Assembly: GCA_963681505.1 (NCBI GenBank)
Contig: OY811979.1
Coordinates: forward strand, 2,325,414 to 2,389,413
Origin: Eunapius fragilis
Taxonomy: Eukaryota > Porifera > Demospongiae > Spongillida > Spongillidae
Length of the DNA stretch: 64,000 bases
Reading direction: 5' to 3'
A program made the position numbers and the translations under genes. This document shows, one piece after another, positions 9,823 to 20,667 of the stretch. How positions within the stretch are numbered: position 1 is the stretch's first letter; every line of letters starts with the position of its first letter. The notes under the pieces were generated by a model, which saw nothing but the letters and a program-made list of their open reading frames with translations, was not told the origin of the DNA and did not search any database.

Positions 9823-10791
9823 TTACTGCCGCTTTGCCAGTCTGGCCGTGTGAGCCGCCAGCTGGATACCCGGCGTCCTGATGTAGGCCAGGAATGCTGC
9901 GCTGTTCCACCTCCCTAGCAGCTGGATGGTTGAGTCCTCCAAACCCGCCGCCGCTGCCGTCGTGGCCGCGCCGATTCGAAAGCTATGGCCCGCATACGTC
10001 TCCTGGTGCAAGCCGATGGCCGCAAGAGCCTTCCTCATCTCGGAGATGAAGCGGGGTTTCAGCAACCACTTGCCCTCCCTGTCCCTGAAAAAGTAGCCGG
10101 GGTCCGACCCTCGAACGGCGATGTAAGCCAGGCAGGCCTCCACTGGGCAGATGGAGTCCTTGGACCGGCCGATGAAGATGTTCACTCCCTTACCAAACTG
10201 GTCGCATTTGGAGGTCTTCAAGTGGACTTTCATGATAGATGGGTGGGGGGCGCGGTCGAATGACACGTCGCCCCACGACAGATACAACAGCTTATCGGCA
10301 CTGGGTGCCAGGAGCTCCCCGAGACGAAAGAAGCCAAAGAAGCAGAGAGACGCCACCGCCCAGAATAGGCCCCCGTCTCTGTCGGACGACCAGTGGACTC
10401 GCAGCCGCTCCAAAATTGCTGGGGTTATAGGAAGGCGGACCCTCTTGGGTTGATTCTTGAGGGCTTGAACTCGGCGGATCCCCGCTTGGATCTTTGTTAG
10501 CCGCGGAAGATTGTCAGACGATCGGAGATCGGGGAACCCCAACGAAACGTGCGTGTCTCGTACCGCCGCCAAGTATGTCTTCACAGTTTGGTACGCCAGC
10601 CCCTCCTCCGCCAGGTGTGCAACGAAATAACACAACAGCCTTTCCGTTACAGGAAACGGGTTGAACACCGAGTACATAGTGCAAAACCTATAGAACCGTT
10701 TCATCCCCGAGCTGTATGTACGGTGGGTCGACTCGGCTAGGCCTTGATGGAAATAAAACCGAACAGTCTTCTCCAAGTCGGTGAGAGCCAA
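9823..10791 (-). CDS. Tyrosine recombinase of the Ngaro-type element
   Basis: A 322-residue protein of the phage-integrase (tyrosine recombinase) fold, expected to join the circular cDNA to the chromosome. The N-terminal half (residues ~1-110) is the helical core-binding domain. The catalytic half shows the conserved arginine in FFGFFRLGELL, a lysine-bearing LKTSK segment, the box-II HSFRIGAATTAA (HxxR) and a LGRWNSAAFLAYIRTP block with tryptophan and the nucleophile tyrosine. All expected catalytic positions are visible. It is the last coding region before the B1 repeat, as in Ngaro elements. As part of an old-type element it is listed as a fossil whose frame looks whole. Confidence 0.9.
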   Translation of the reverse strand: MALTDLEKTVRFYFHQGLAESTHRTYSSGMKRFYRFCTMYSVFNPFPVTERLLCYFVAHLAEEGLAYQTVKTYLAAVRDTHVSLGFPDLRSSDNLPRLTKIQAGIRRVQALKNQPKRVRLPITPAILERLRVHWSSDRDGGLFWAVASLCFFGFFRLGELLAPSADKLLYLSWGDVSFDRAPHPSIMKVHLKTSKCDQFGKGVNIFIGRSKDSICPVEACLAYIAVRGSDPGYFFRDREGKWLLKPRFISEMRKALAAIGLHQETYAGHSFRIGAATTAAAAGLEDSTIQLLGRWNSAAFLAYIRTPGIQLAAHTARLAKRQ

Positions 10792-12390
10792 TCCTGGTCG
10801 AATAGGAGTAGCGCCTCCACCAACGACTCGGGCAGAACCTGCGGGTCCCGGTCGGTTTCGGGAGCCTGTGAACGGAACGAGACTAAGTCATTACGGGAGA
10901 GGGCATCCGCAACCGTGTTCTCCACACCCGGCAGGTGGACACAGTGGAGTGCGAACTGCATGCGGGCCTCGATGAAGAAGAGACACCGGAGGAGGTGCAT
11001 TATCTCTGCATTGCGACTGGACCGAGATGCAAGTACCGACACCACGGTCTGATTGTCACACCGGCACGTGACAGATCCGCCCCGCCACTCCTTCCCCCAC
11101 ACAGCGGCAGCCAATACGATCGGAATGAGTTCATTAACCGCGATGGGGGAGGGGTTAGACTTAGCATCCCACGCCAGCTGAAACCAATGGGTCCCCCATC
11201 GAGCGCCACATCCCCACGCGCCTGAGGCGTCCGTGACGAACGTCACCCGATGCTCGCCATCCATGTTAACCCGCGGAAAGAATCCAACGCCGTTCCACTC
11301 CACGCCACCAGGCAATATCCGATCTAAATGCCCGATTAAGCCGGATGCTATGGTGTGGCCTTCTAGCAAACGTAACTCGCGATTCTGCCAGCAGGTCGAT
11401 TAGCCGCCGCAAGAACGAACGACCGGGTCTCACCACCTTGCAGGCGTGGTTGAGCACCCCGATGAGTGACTCTAGTTCTCTTCTTGAGCATACCTTCTTA
11501 TCACCCCATTCGTTCAGCAGGTCGCAGATTCGCTGGAGTTTCGCTGGTGGAAGGGCAAGTGTACCCGATTCGGTGTCCAGTTGGATGCCAAGAAATGTGA
11601 TGGAGGTTGAGGGGCCTTCGGACTTTTCCTTTGCGAGCGGAACGCCCAGGATCGCGCACAACTCCGTCATCCTCCGTAGGCTCTCCGCACACTCGTCAGA
11701 GGCCGGTCGCCCGATGACCACGAAGTCATCGAGGTAGTGAGCAATCTGCCGGACCCCTGCCTTGCGGACTACCCATTCGAGAGCGTCGGCTATCAGTGTG
11801 AATATCTTAGGTGCCGAACGGAGGCCGAAGGGGAGCATGCCATCGACCACAATCTTGCCCTTCCATCGAACCCCCAACAAGTAACGGTCGTCAGGGTGGA
11901 CTGGGACCAGACGGTACGCCGACTCTATATCTATCTTGGCCAACAGCGCCCCTCGGCCTAGCCCAGCAGCAGTAGCTGCCACTTCGTCGACCGAAACATA
12001 CGACAGAGAGCACAGCAAGGGATCGATCCCATCGTTGACACTCCCCCCCGTGGGGAACGATAAGTATCCTCCACTTCCCGGGGGTGTGGCCTTTGGGGAT
12101 AACACCAATTCTGTTACTGTGTCCCCCGGCAAACTCCTCCGTGGAGTACGGGCCGAGGAAGTGCCTCTTCCGCAGCTCAGTGTCGACATATTCTGACACG
12201 GCATCGTCGTGTTCCACTGCGGACGGCATGTTGTTGTCCGCAGAGACTAGGGGGCTTGCCCTGTCAAAGCCGATCCGAATCCCGTCTCTCAAGCCCCGCA
12301 CAATTGCTTCAACGAACTCCGGGTCGGGGTGGCCACACAATGCTATCGCCCATGCCGGTACCCGAAGTGGGGAGAAACAATCCCCCCGGT
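10741..12390 (-). pseudogene. RT and RNase H region of the Ngaro-type element
   Basis: RT signatures include KIDIESAYRLVPVHPDD, LPFGLRSAPKIFT and the catalytic LDDFVVIG block, characteristic of DIRS/Ngaro RTs. An RNase H-like segment follows (VTFVTDASGAWGCGARWG, CDNQTVVSVLAS, ADALSRNDL) in the order expected. The enzymes would copy element RNA to cDNA and remove the RNA strand. The region carries a few breaks, so it is listed as a fossil. The DIRS family is known to use overlapping frames between RT/RNase H and recombinase. Confidence 0.88.
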
Positions 12391-12522
12391 CGCCCAACAC
12401 AACGCCGCGGGTAGTGGTGGGAGGGGGTTGCTGCAGCTGCCGGAGGTGTTCGGCGTATGCGTAAGGGTAGCGACCACCGATCTCTATATGATAGATAAAT
12501 TACAAGTCATGCATGTGCCAGC

Positions 12523-13055
12523 GTAGCCTCGTCCCCAGGCCGTCAATTAAAGTTTGAGAAAAAAGACGGCCTGGTCTCCATTGCAACACCGTTAATGCGC
12601 ATGCGCTGGCCATTACCAGAAAAAGTGGTAATCGTATATTTTGCTTGTAAACCTTTCCGTAAACTAACTCGTTATCGGTCTGCCTCGTTCTAAGTGCCAG
12701 GCTTTTTCAATTAAAAACACATCGCGCACGTGCACAAAATACATAGCTACGCGTAGTATGGCAACGACGTCAAAGTCTTGCAGGATTAGTGGCAGTGTTG
12801 TGTCTCCTACACATTGTATTGCACATACTACGGGTAGCTATGTATTTTTTGCACGTGCGCGATGTGTTTTTAATTGAAAAAGACTGGCACTTAGAACGAG
12901 GCAGACCGATAACGAGTTAGTTTACGGAAAGGTTTACAAGCAAATATACGATTACCACTTTTTCTGGTAATGGCCAGCGCATGCGCACTAACGGTGTTGC
13001 AATGGAGACCAGGCCGTCTTTTTTCACTTTAATTGACGGCCTGGGGACGAGGCTA
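12523..13055. mobile_element. 533-bp foldback MITE inside the Ngaro-type element
   Basis: The two halves are reverse complements for roughly 220 bp each. The ends read TAGCCTCGTCCCCAGGCC, and the arms are separated by about 90 bp of less symmetric sequence. The same 8 bases GTGCCAGC stand at 12515-12522 and 13056-13063, a clear 8-bp target duplication. The end sequence matches those at 6396 and 20360. No coding capacity. It must be younger than the Ngaro-type element it interrupts. Confidence 0.92.
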
Positions 13056-13404
13056 GTGCCAGCCCACCCATGAATGACGTGTATGCCTATTATCGTACCC
13101 GGTGCAGTATCACACCCTTGGGGGCGGAACCAGGACGACAACACGAAATGACAGATTGACTCTCAAATGAATAGATATGACAATTGAGCATGAAGAGTGA
13201 CAACGAACATGGCCTAGTTGATCCCCCCCAAAATCACGTTAGGAGACAAACGGATGACACCCTGGCGATTACAGTGGCCCCGCCGGCTTGGGGTCCGTTC
13301 GTGGGTAAGGGTCGCCACGACGGCACGATTCCGCTGGGTGCGGGCCATTGCACACGCTGCATGCATGGGTGTGTTTACATTGCCGGTAAAAACACCGGTT
13401 CTCG

Positions 13405-14436
13405 TTAAACTTCCGGCAGAGCTCCCCCACTGCGAGCCGGCGGCGGGCGCATCTGAGTCATGTTCCCCATCGGTGCCGCCGATGTCATCGATAACTGAGG
13501 GAAGGCGAACGGGAAGACGGGGGTGTCCGGGCACGTTTCGGTGGCATGGTGTTCACTCAGGCAGTGCCGGCACCGCGTGCACTGCCTCGCCCGGCCCGCG
13601 AATACTTCATTGTATAGGGCCTGGTCTTCCTGGGACCAGTCCAAGGTTCCCCTCGCGGCCGCCTGCCTTCGGAACACCCTGTCGTAAGTTACCCAGGCAG
13701 CTCCCTCGTACTTTCGGGCCGCGTTTATTATCCTCCGAAGGTAGGCAAAGAGCTCCGGGGCCTTCTGAGGGTACCTTCGGGCCAGGATGGCCGCCATACT
13801 CGAGTAGCATTCGGTCCACACCAGGATGTCAGTGACCGGTGCCCTGCGGCCGTGGAGTTTCAGCAACGGATTTGCATCGGTGCACTCGACTGCCCATGCC
13901 TCCTGAAGGAGCTCGGACATCTCGACGTATTCGAGGCCTTCAATGCGGGCCACAACCTTCGCGGGGAACCTCGCTGCCGGGTTGAAGGCGTTCGACAGCA
14001 CAACAGTACCGCTCGCCCCTTGCCGCCCCATGTCCGTCAACGTGGCCACGGAGTGCACATCCGCGCCCGCCAGTGCCTCCGACGGCGCAAACAGTGGAAT
14101 TTGCAGACCCGACGACCCCGACAGATTCGCTCGAGCACCTCCTACGGAGGGAGGGGGGGGGGGGGGGGGGGGGGGAAGAAGGTTTGAGAGTTCGATCGAC
14201 ACAACCGCAACATGCACGGTTACGGCTATCACGCCCCGATTGGCGTCCGCCCGTCGTCCGATGCCCGAATACCGAGTCCGTCCGTCGCCGTCCGCTCCGA
14301 TGCGATCTACGACTAATGCATGCCTGTAATAATTCGCGCATAACACTGGTCGGCTACGACGACTACGGCCTAGTGACATGGAGCAGGACTCGCTTACCAC
14401 TAGGCCCTTGGGCTTGGCTTCGAACCTCTCCCGCAC
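13405..14436 (-). pseudogene. Gag-like region of the Ngaro-type element
   Basis: An open region upstream of RT in coding order, where the family carries its gag-like protein. Near its C-terminal part a CTRCRHCLSEHHATETCP segment gives a CxxC...H...C cluster resembling a zinc-binding knuckle. An aromatic, Arg-rich block (LAYLRRIINAARKYEGAAWVTYDRVFRRQ-like, split here) precedes it. A long G run at about 14152-14175 lies within the region. I would not claim function for this copy. Confidence 0.7.
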
Positions 14437-14572
14437 TAGTTTGTGGATCAGACGATGGGCCCTCTACCCCACTCGCTGCCGTCTCCTGGGGCTGAACCAT
14501 TCCAAAAATCTGCAGCAGCTGTCGTTCAAGATGCTGCCGTTGCTCCTCTGCGAGATCCATCTACAGATTTCG

Positions 14573-14734
14573 AATCCGTTGACCGCCTACACGTGGCACG
14601 ACTAAGCCCTTGTGAGGCCGATGCGTGTATTATATCGTAGTATACGAGAGGCTTACATGTAGTTCGGGGGCGCCTGCGCGGGCCGGGGCTGCCGGCCTTT
14701 AATTAACTGTGTTTAGCTAAGCACTAAACTTCAT
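14573..14734 (-). repeat. Split direct repeat A1 of the Ngaro-type element
   Basis: Upstream terminal repeat in coding orientation, nearly identical to 9386-9557. It marks the right-hand boundary of the element in this window. Confidence 0.92.
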
Positions 14735-14835
14735 GTAACAACTAATATATTAAACTGGAACACCAAATAAATTTAGTGCAGGTTAGAGTATTTATAACTG
14801 CCTAAAATTATTAATAAATAGAACTTGATATATGT

Positions 14836-15150
14836 ATGTCTATATGACATATAGCGGCGACAACTGCAAGGCCGATCCTGAAAAGAAGAAGGCCTCTGTA
14901 CGTGACAGCTACAAGGCCGATCCCGAAATGAAGAAGGCCTCTGTACGCGACAGCTACAAGGCCGATATTGAATCTAAGCGATCTGCTAAAAGGTGGCGAT
15001 ACGAAGAGGACCCCAAGGAGAACCGTGCTGCTCAAAGGCGGCGATATGAAGAACCTCGAGGAGAACCGTGCTGCTAAAACTAAAGGCGGCGATATGAAGA
15101 GGACCTCGAGGGAAATCGCGATGCTAATAGGGAGAAATATCAGCTACCAT
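14836..15150 (+). CDS. Lys/Arg-rich 16-residue repeat peptide (Helitron-associated type)
   Basis: The plus strand encodes a tandem peptide repeat built on KADPEKKKASVRDSY, with three well-kept 16-residue units followed by degenerate RRRYEED/EENRAA-type units. Highly charged repeats of this kind occur near the N-terminus of Helitron or PIF1-type helicase proteins and their captured fragments in several invertebrates; this link is from memory and needs a search. The open frame is broken after about 75 residues and continues in another frame, so this is a partial or decayed exon. No helicase domain follows within reach. It begins directly after the Ngaro-type boundary. Confidence 0.5.
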
Positions 15151-15284
15151 TAAAGGATCTGAAAGGAGTCGGTATTGGAATGATCCCGCTGTCTGATTGG
15201 CTAAATGTGCTGCTGAGAGGACGCGGTACCGCAGGGGTCACAGAACTACCACTACCACCCAAAGGTATGTTATGGCATGTTGTA

Positions 15285-16066
15285 TTAACATTAAAAAGCT
15301 GTGCATGCAGCATTTGTACAGCATGGTCGGGCGGCCCTACTACCGCGTTTGGTCGGGTTTGTCACTCTACTACCTGTGGGTAGTAGGGCCCGCCCGACTA
15401 TGTACAGCACGGATCTGCACAAAACCATTCACTTCACATGTAAAGCATGCATGGTGACTCAACTGTGTGTACAGTAGTGTCTATTGTTTTAATCTGATAA
15501 AGCTTCCTTATCTGAAGACTTCCTTGACTAGCCATGTACTGTATGAATATAGTTACAGTTGCAAGGGCTGAGAACTAAATATGTAGCTGCAACTATATCC
15601 TTTTCCCATATAGCTACTCCTTATATGAACCCAAATCTCATGCACCAATGGAGTATAATGGTGGTCTTGTAAAAGCTATTCCTAGGGGTAGTGATCTGCC
15701 TGTGCAGCAGTAAGTAAGATAAGCCACCATCAGGTACTTCTAGCAGCACACTCACATTTATGTAGTGAAATAAAAACAGACCTTCTGCCCACACTTATAA
15801 AGCTGCAGATCCTGTCCACAGATATGACCTCACCTGAGAACATATCCTTATCGATCGATCTACATGCTGCCATGTACTGCCATGTAGTTCACTTCCTTAG
15901 TTCCCACACTACCCATCTATACAACTTAACTACATGTAAGCTACACCTCCATGTTTAGATGGGACCATTTTTACTGGATCAAATTTGACCAATAGAATGT
16001 TAGCACAATTGACACGCATACACCCCTTCCCTCCCTGTCATTAATATGATGGAATTGGACTAATTA
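15285..16066 (+). repeat. ~780-bp direct repeat, copy 1
   Basis: Starts TTAACATTAAAAAGCTGTGC and matches 16884-17669 over nearly the whole length with scattered differences and small indels. Near its start it contains an imperfect hairpin (GTCGGGCGGCCCTACTACC ... GTAGTAGGGCCCGCCCGAC). No protein-coding signal. It is probably a copy of an uncharacterised repeat family. Confidence 0.85.
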
Positions 16067-16238
16067 TAGCACAGTCTGCACACGTGTTAAGGCTTTGCAG
16101 GTATAAAAGCCACTCATCCGCTAGCAAAAAGAGGTAAAAATTTAATAATACTCTATGTGGATGTGTAAAGGCTTTGCACTTTGCTTTAAAAAATAAAGAA
16201 GTAAAAATTTATTCATACTCTCTGTTACGTATATGTAG

Positions 16239-16526
16239 ATGGCTGACGACCTTCACGGGTTTTTCACCAACGAGGGGTCGGAGGAGGAAGAGTACATTCA
16301 TCCTCCAACTCCTCTCCCCTTCACCCCACCACCTCCAGAAGCCCCGCTTCTGCCACCACCACCAGCAGCACTTCCCACACCACTACCAGCAGCTACTCCC
16401 GCCGGCACCACCAGCGCTGCCCCCATTGGCGCTCCTGCCTGCATCACCAGCCCTGCCTGCACCATCAGCCCTGCCCCCACCACCAGCAGTACTATTAAAG
16501 TTATTTGTTCTTGCATTAAGAGATAA
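16239..16526 (+). CDS. Small Pro/Thr/Ala-rich open frame, unknown
   Basis: A 95-residue frame beginning MADDLHGFFTNEGSEEEEY and then becoming almost entirely Pro, Thr and Ala with CCACCACCAGC-type DNA. The acidic N-terminus looks like real coding, the rest like expanded minisatellite related to that at 33437-33722. No domain is recognised. It could be a first exon truncated by repeats. A TATA-like ATAATACTC is not convincing as a promoter. Confidence 0.3.
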   Translation: MADDLHGFFTNEGSEEEEYIHPPTPLPFTPPPPEAPLLPPPPAALPTPLPAATPAGTTSAAPIGAPACITSPACTISPAPTTSSTIKVICSCIKR

Positions 16527-16603
16527 AGGGGATCGTCCATCCTCTTCCTACATTTGATTATTGACTATGATACTGCTATGACAGGGTGAAAAAAAACTTA
16601 TAA

Positions 16604-16885
16604 AACAAGTAAATAGAAACATTCTCTAACGAGAGAGTTGTTGGTATATAGGATTGACCAATGGTGGTGTAAAAAGCATGGAAACAAGAGTGACAGAAAT
16701 ATTATTGGAAAATTGAAATAGGCCTATATTTAGCCCATTACTCAGGCATGTGTGGTGTATTATGTGCTAAATATAGGCCTATTTCAATTTTTCTGTCACT
16801 CTTGTTTCCATGCTTTTTACACCACCATTGGTCATTCCTATATACCAACAACTCTCTCGTTAGAGAATGTTTTTATTTACTTGTT
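16604..16885. repeat. 282-bp foldback MITE
   Basis: Arms 16604-16737 and 16769-16885 are inverted copies (AACAAGTAAATAGAAAC ... and its complement at the right end). The inner arms meet at AGGCCTATATTTAGC. Arms differ by a small indel. It abuts copy 2 of the 780-bp repeat exactly, so the two may have inserted side by side. No target duplication is obvious. Confidence 0.88.
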
Positions 16886-17669
16886 AACATTAAAAAGCTG
16901 TGCATGCAACATTTGTAGAGCATAGTCGGGCGGTGTTTGGTCGGGTTTGTCACCCTACTACCTGACCAAACGCGGTAGTAGGGCCCACACAACTATGTAC
17001 AGCACGGATCTGCACAAAACCATTCACTTCACATGCAAAGCATGCAACTGTGTGTACAGTAGTAGTGTCTATTGTTTTAATCTGATGTATAAAAAGACTT
17101 CCTTATTTGAAGGCTTCCTTATCTGTCTAGCCATGTACATATGTTGCAACTGTATTAAAATCATTACAGTTGCAAGGGCTGAGAACTATAGGTGAAATGA
17201 AAATAACTGCAACCATATCCTTCTCCCATATAACTACTCCTTGTATGAACCCAAATCTCATGCACTAATGGAGTATAATGGTGGTCTTGAAAAAGCTATT
17301 CTTAGGGATAGTGAGCTACCACATGCCGCCAATTGTCTTGTACTTTTTCAAATCAACTTGTTATAGCTACCATAAGGTACTTCTACTCTCACATTTATGT
17401 AGTGAAAAAATCAGACATTCTGCCTACTCTCATAACACTGCAGACCCTGTCCACAGATATAACTCACCTGAAAACATATCCTTATCAATCTACAAGGTGC
17501 CATGTTATCCCAGATCTACATGCAGTCATGTAGTTCGCTTCCTGAGTTCCCACACTATCCAGCTTTACTTCATGTAGGCTGCACCTCCATGTTTAGATTG
17601 GAGCCTTTTCAAATTTGACCAATAAAATTTTAGCACATGCCATTAATTTTATGGAATTGGACTAAGACC
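16884..17669 (+). repeat. ~780-bp direct repeat, copy 2
   Basis: Partner of 15285-16066. The hairpin region near its start is shortened. The copy ends at ATGGAATTGGACTAA, exactly where the LINE fragment begins, which suggests the LINE inserted into or beside it. Confidence 0.85.
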
Positions 17670-17768
17670 AATTGCTGTGGGTGAGGTCCTGAGAAGATTG
17701 ACAGGGAAATGCTTGTGTGCTGTCATTAAACATAGGGTTGTTGACTTTTTGAGCCAATACAGTTTGGT

Positions 17769-18530
17769 GTGGCTTGTCCAATGGGTTCAGAAAAGGTTAT
17801 TCATGGAATAAGGGCCTGTGTGGATAAACATTGGAATGATTTGGACTTTTCTGTTCTCAAGGTGGATTTCAAGAATGCATTCAATTTAGTCTCCAGAGAT
17901 GCTGTTTTACAGGAATGCGCGAAGCATTTCCCAGATTTGCTTCCTTGGGTGGCATGGTGTTATGGCTCTCACCCTTTTCTGTGGCACCCTATGGGTCAGC
18001 TAACATCACAATCAGGTGTGCAGCAGGGAGACCCACTGGGTCCTTTTCTGTTTGCTTTGGTCCTGCATAAGGTTGCTGGAGCTATTAAAGACGATACTGA
18101 GTGCAACCATCTATTATATCAAGCTTGGTATCTGGATGATGGCATATTAGCAGGCAAGAAGTCTTCAATTTGTAGATCTTTGACCCTTATACAGGAGTTA
18201 GGACCCCCTCTTGGCCTACATATCAATATCTCTAAATGTGAGCTGTACTGCCCAAGTGATGCCTCCCCTTTCCCACCAGAGCTCAAAGTTTTCCAATTGC
18301 CTCATTTTGAGATATTAGGATGCCCAATTGGTGACTACATATACTGTGCAAATTTTATTGCCTCAAAACGGCTTGAAGCTCGCAAGCTTTTGCACTGCTT
18401 GATAGAGGTTTCTGTCATAGATCCTCAAGTAGCTTTAACATTACTTCGTCTATGTGGTAGTTTTTGCAAGTTAATTAAGCTACTTGGCTCGCTCAATTCC
18501 AACCAACTTGGTATCAGATGCTTTCAAGCT
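17769..18530 (+). pseudogene. LINE reverse transcriptase domain
   Basis: The domain would copy element RNA at a nicked target. Visible blocks are KVDFKNAFNLVSRD (first catalytic Asp), SGVQQGDPLGPFLFAL (RT block 4), AWYLDDGILAG (YLDD catalytic pair, LINE form of YxDD) and GLHINISKCEL (thumb). The true upstream reading frame lies one base off and joins near 17760, and a second frame change occurs between about 18484 and 18530, so this copy is dead. Length and block spacing are normal for RLE LINEs. Confidence 0.88.
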
Positions 18531-19599
18531 CTTCGATGATGACATCCACCACTGTTTCATGGACTGCATAGGTTTTGAAATGTCAGATGAGGCATGGTGT
18601 CAGGCCCAACTTGGCCTTAACAGTGGTGGTCTTGGGTTGCGCTCACTGTCCCTACACTCCAGCTCAGCTTTTATTGCTTCCTTCTGCTCCTCTGGGGTGT
18701 ATGATACAGATGACATACACCTTACAAATGCCTTGGAACACTTCAATTCTACTGTTGCTCCAATTGAGAAACTATCTGTCAATTCTGTGGTTTCCTCACC
18801 TGTCAGTCAGAAGCTTCTGTCTTCAAAAGTAAACGACTATTGCTTTCAAGTCCTCTTTGATGAATCCTCCCCTGCTAACAAGGCTCGGTTGCTATCAGTT
18901 TCAGCCCCCCACGCGACATCCTGGTTATCAGTTATTCCCTCCACATCCCTAGCTCTCCATCTTGACCCAATTGAATTCAGGGTAGCTGTCAAGTGGTGGC
19001 TAGGCCAAGATACCTCCCAGGGCTCTCAGTGTGCTTTCTGCCCTGCCCACAGTCTGGACCCTCTTGGACACCATGCATTAACATGCAAATGTGGGGGTGA
19101 TGTTATTACACGCCATAATGCTCTCAGGGACACTTTAGCGCACTTTCTTCACCGTGCACATGCTTCAATCGAAGTTGAAGCTGGTGCTGGGCTCTTTCCT
19201 GACCATTCACAGTCACGGCCTGCTGATATTCTCGTGAAGCATTGGAACCATGGAAGGCCCGTTGCCCTGGACATCTCCGTTGTCTCACCGCTAAATCCTT
19301 CAACTTTAGCTGAAGCGGGAGCAACGGTTGGTGCAGTCCTTGACGCAACGGAGAGGAGGAAACACCAGGCCAATGATGTAAAGTGTTTAGCTTTAGGGTG
19401 GGTCTCAATCCCTCTAGTAGTTGACTCCTATGGGGCTTGGGGTAACGAAGCTTCAATATTTCTGGCTCAGATAATTGCTAGGCTTGCGATCCACAAGTCT
19501 CTGCCAAAGGCACAGATATCTTTTGAGCTTTTCGCAAGCTTGAGCATTTGCCTAACAAGAGCGAATGCCAGAGCCATCCTCCGTAGAATCCCATCTTAA
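18500..19599 (+). pseudogene. LINE thumb, zinc motif and RLE endonuclease
   Basis: Follows the RT in a different frame. After a thumb/linker region with GLNSGGLGLRS comes a CAFC...GHHALTCKCGG cluster, the CCHC zinc motif that precedes the restriction-like endonuclease. The endonuclease itself shows RPADILVKHW followed by GRPVALDISVV, consistent with the PD..D core of this fold. It would nick the target for target-primed reverse transcription. The reading ends at a natural-looking stop, AILRRIPS. The same terminal peptide type recurs at 19708-19875. Confidence 0.82.
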
Positions 19600-19707
19600 C
19601 TGTAGTGTGTTTATATATAGCAAGTGTTGTGTGTATGAGCTATCATCTAATTGTATGTATTTCATGTGTAATTTTTAATGTATAATAATTATTATTAAAG
19701 TTATCGT

Positions 19708-19930
19708 ATGGGCGATGAGGCCTCTTCTATCATTTCATCAATTGCCTCCAGACTCGCAACCTCTACATGCAAGTCCAAGTCAGTTGTGCTGAATGACATC
19801 TATGGCCGGCTTAATGTCCATCTAGTTGGTGCCAATGCTACAGCCATCCTCTCTAGAATTATCCCACTTTCATAGAGCTAGATCCGTTTGTGTGCGTAAT
19901 GTGTTATATTAATGAAATTATTATTTTTAA
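19708..19930 (+). mobile_element. Second RLE-LINE 3' end fragment
   Basis: A 55-residue frame at 19708-19875 (MGDEASSIISSIASRLAT... ending AILSRIIPLS) is homologous to the last ~55 residues of the LINE just upstream (GNEASIFLAQIIARLA ... AILRRIPS). It is therefore the severely 5'-truncated end of a related but diverged LINE, followed by an AT-rich tail with ATTATTATTTTTAAGG. The two copies lie head to tail. The frame is in itself open, but it is only a terminal scrap. Confidence 0.8.
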
Positions 19931-20359
19931 GGTAGGAAATCCTATGTTTCAAAAACAAATAGTAATACCATGGTTGGATAGGTGACAATGTGGCGATTTC
20001 AAATGTGCTTTTGTTTTTGTCTAAATGTTAACGGAGGACAAGTTATGGGGCGTTTCGCAAATAAATTATGACCGCCATTTGTTCCGTATATCTAATTATT
20101 AGCATTTTTTTGGTAGGTTATAGGTTATTAACAGTTAAGGGTGGGCTATATTAATTGGCAGGTAAATTATTTTTAAGGTGTGTCCGTATTCTTAGCCGGA
20201 CTCTACATAAAATGTTGTATATATAATGCGCGGTAAATGTGCGATCGATTGTATATGCGCGCGTTTCAATGTGTGCGCGCGTGTTGTTTATATGTCCTTG
20301 TGTTATGTATGTACGCATTGTGTCTGCGCGTAAGAAGTTACGTTGCTGACGGACAACTT

Positions 20360-20449
20360 TAGTCTCGTACCCAGACCGTCTATGACGTAAGCGATTATCG
20401 CTGTAAACAGTATAATCATTACGTCATAGACGGTCTGGGTACGAGACTA
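20360..20449. mobile_element. 90-bp palindromic MITE
   Basis: Perfect 30-base inverted ends (AGTCTCGTACCCAGACCGTC and its complement) around about 28 bases of spacer. The terminal sequence is shared with elements at 6396-8241 and 12523-13055. No clear 8-bp target duplication is visible at this copy. Non-coding. Confidence 0.92.
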
Positions 20450-20667
20450 CTACTGCTTGGCATGTCCGAGTTCATTAGATTATACTACCTCGTGCACTGT
20501 AAGGGTTAAGCTCATCTGTAGGCGCTTTCTCAACTATGGATTGTATATAGTAAGGGGGCGTCTCCAAACTATTTTGGAAAAGATAACGTCATTTTGTCAA
20601 CCAAATAATTATTAAGATACAATATAACATGTATACACACATATAATGCATACAACGAGCCGCTTGA

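Larger units (their letters stand above)
9171..14734 (-). mobile_element. Ngaro/DIRS-type tyrosine-recombinase retrotransposon
   Basis: A 5.56-kb element with the split direct repeats characteristic of Ngaro/PAT-like DIRS elements. On the minus strand the order is A1 (14734-14573), gag, RT and RNase H, tyrosine recombinase, B1 (9714-9559), A2 (9557-9386), B2 (9326-9171). Such elements integrate a circular cDNA with a tyrosine recombinase instead of a DDE integrase, and make no target duplication; none is seen here. The A repeats differ at only about two positions and the B repeats at a handful, so the insertion is young. A 533-bp foldback MITE (12523-13055) lies between gag and RT. The pol part carries a small number of breaks while the recombinase frame looks whole, so overall I call it a recent but inactive copy. 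Confidence 0.93.
17668..19700 (+). mobile_element. 5'-truncated RLE-type LINE
   Basis: A non-LTR retrotransposon fragment that starts inside the RT domain (RPIAVGEVLRRL peptide at about 17672) and runs to a stop at 19599 and a 3' tail with TAATAATTATTATTAAAG. The coding part is shifted twice, near 17760 and near 18500. The C-terminal zinc motif and restriction-like endonuclease place it with the RLE group (R2/NeSL/R4 relatives), not the APE group. The missing 5' part corresponds in type to the fragment at 32780-33436. Confidence 0.85.
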
